A stretch of DNA of 64,000 nucleotides from positions 248,001 to 312,000 of the forward strand of contig NW_020289986.1 of NCBI RefSeq assembly GCF_003144245.1, in the 5' to 3' direction. Below, piece after piece: positions 62,784 through 64,000 of this stretch. Each line of letters starts with the position of its first letter. Within the stretch, counting starts at the first letter, position 1. This DNA is from Jaminaea rosea (lineage: Eukaryota; Basidiomycota; Exobasidiomycetes; Microstromatales). The notes under the pieces were generated by a model that searched no databases, had not been told where the DNA came from, and worked only from the letters and a program-made list of their open reading frames with translations. A program made the position numbers and the translations under genes.

Positions 62784-63124
62784 GTGAGCGAGCACACCAA
62801 GCATAATGCTCGCATCACGGACTAATCCTACAACAAGAAAAGGCCTCGCCTCGTATGCAGGACTCGCCATACCCCCCCTCATCCCTCCCCGCTTTTGTCC
62901 ACTCGTTTCATCTTCTCCACCCACTGTTGTTCATACCTCTGCTCTGAATTCATCCACTGCATTGCATTCATCCTCGCCGTGCGCGCGCGACGCCCCGTGT
63001 GGCCCCTTCCTACGATATCAGAAGCTCGTTGACGACGGCTCGAGCGCTCTGCCCTTCGCCATCAATGATCGCAAGCACCAAAGGAGATTCCTCGCCATGC
63101 CGTAGCGCAGACGAAGCAAAAAGA
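62784..63124. other. Short intergenic gap before the tRNA gene
   Basis: 341 bp with no gene. It holds the 3' region of the glycoprotein gene and the 3' flank (terminator side) of the minus-strand tRNA. Confidence 0.5.
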
Positions 63125-63213
63125 TGGACAAGACCGGAGTCGAACCGATGGCCACACGCAGAATCACAAAATAAACCTGCGAAGCGCATACTCTACCACT
63201 GAGCTACATGCCC
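63125..63213 (-). tRNA. tRNA-Ala (anticodon CGC) with a 17-nt intron
   Basis: The cloverleaf folds by hand. The acceptor is GGGCATG paired with CTTGTCC and followed by discriminator A. It has the G3-U70 wobble that marks alanine tRNAs and one T-T mismatch. The D arm is GCTC-AGTGGTA-GAGT, the anticodon stem TGCGC/GCGTG, and the T arm ATCGG-TTCGACT-CCGGT. The anticodon CGC is at 63181..63179. A 17-nt intron (63177..63161) follows position 37, the normal site for nuclear tRNA introns. The internal A box (TAGCTCAGTGG) and B box (GGTTCGACTCC) are present. Confidence 0.9.
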
Positions 63214-63345
63214 ATTACTCGGAAAAGATCAATGTACACAATATAGCAAGCTTACTCGTTTTGTCGGTGCCCCGCCTCGAGCTGCAAGCTGCCGGCGGCT
63301 AGGCCACTCGCCGTGCTATCTTCCTCCCATCTCTCCACCACCACC

Positions 63346-64000
63346 ATGATACCATCACGGACGGCAACGCAGCTGGCCGTGGCCTCGTCGTCACGAGGCG
63401 CTACAGCTTCACTGGCAAGACAACTTCCTCCAACAGTCAACGCAAAGCAACTACGACAGAAGGTACAAGTGAGTTACCCCTTGCTCTCCACCTCTCCATT
63501 GCAAATGCTCACCCATCGCATCATCCCCGCAGCAACGCATAGCATACATCGACTCTGAGCAGCCTCAACACCGCAATAGTCTGCGTCCGCCACTGCCACC
63601 TCCCATCTCACCTCACGCATCGTCCTCCAAGTCTGCTCCTTCATTGGTCGACTCCCACTCCCGGCACCACAGCTACCTGCGCATCTCCCTCACTGAGCGT
63701 TGCTCCTTTCGCTGCACCTACTGCATGCCTGCTGAGGGTGTCCCGCTCACGCCTGACGACCGATTACTGAGCACAGAGGAGGTGAAGCGGATAGCTCGAG
63801 TCTTTGTTCAGATGGGAGTCAAGAAGATCCGTCTCACGGGCGGGGAGCCGACCCTCCGCAAGGATCTAGTGGACATTGTCCGCTACTTAGACTCGCTGCG
63901 GGGCGAAGGACTAGAGAGTATCGGCATCACGACGAACGGGCTGGTTCTCGCTCGATCACTTCCCGAATTGGTGGCAGCCGGCCTCACGCATGTCAACATC
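63346..64000 (+). CDS. MoaA/MOCS1-type GTP 3',8-cyclase, 5' part
   Basis: First step of molybdenum-cofactor biosynthesis: radical-SAM conversion of GTP to the cPMP precursor, in mitochondria of fungi. The gene runs off the window. Exon 1 is 63346..63468, a 64-bp intron (GTGAGT...CCGCAG) follows, and exon 2 begins at 63533 and is open to 64000 (197 residues visible). The N-terminus is Arg/Ser/Ala-rich, like a presequence. The radical-SAM cluster motif CxxxCxxC is present in [17 protein letters not shown], followed by [12 protein letters not shown] and ITTNGLVLA. Whether a MoaC-like part is fused downstream, as in fungal and animal MOCS1, cannot be seen. Confidence 0.92.

Overview
The window is a GC-rich fungal chromosome segment. 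Genes are split by short introns (65-111 bp, GTGAGT-type donors, CTGAC branch sites, CAG/TAG acceptors) and most have clear orthologues. The overall gene style, a macrophage-activating-glycoprotein-type surface protein and a lineage-specific TAF2 architecture point to a basidiomycete, probably a smut or yeast-like relative in Ustilaginomycotina. I cannot name the species. Exon structures below were built by hand from splice signals and reading-frame continuity.

Left arm (0.2-16.6 kb): nucleoporin Nup188, a secreted ferritin-like (Rds1-type) protein, a DUF1479 non-haem iron protein, and a head-to-head pair of rRNA-processing genes, RRP6 (exosome nuclease) and UTP14 (small-subunit processome), that share a 196-bp promoter.

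Accessory island (16.8-24.1 kb): no housekeeping genes. It holds three or four small, related, intron-bearing orphan genes on both strands. They lie beside a decayed tyrosine-recombinase element whose C-terminal extension is built from repeated helical modules. The free-standing orphans look like relatives of those modules. This is the most novel part of the window.

Middle (25.6-47.6 kb): a 14-TM MFS exporter, a type II membrane GH17 beta-1,3-glucanase (btgC type), a POT peptide transporter with a 4-nt first coding exon, a large FAD/NAD(P)-binding protein, NADP-isocitrate dehydrogenase with two plausible start codons, an Irs4/Tax4-type EH-domain protein, a secreted hydrolase with an N-terminal Cys-rich domain and a Ser/Thr-rich linker, and inorganic pyrophosphatase, also with two plausible starts.

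Right arm (48.1-64 kb): a 1247-aa PHD-finger protein, TAF2 (TFIID subunit) carrying three C-terminal bromodomain-like repeats, a GPI-type surface glycoprotein, an intron-containing tRNA-Ala(CGC), and the 5' part of the MoaA/MOCS1 molybdenum-cofactor gene running off the end. Apart from RRP6/UTP14 the genes do not form an obvious pathway cluster.
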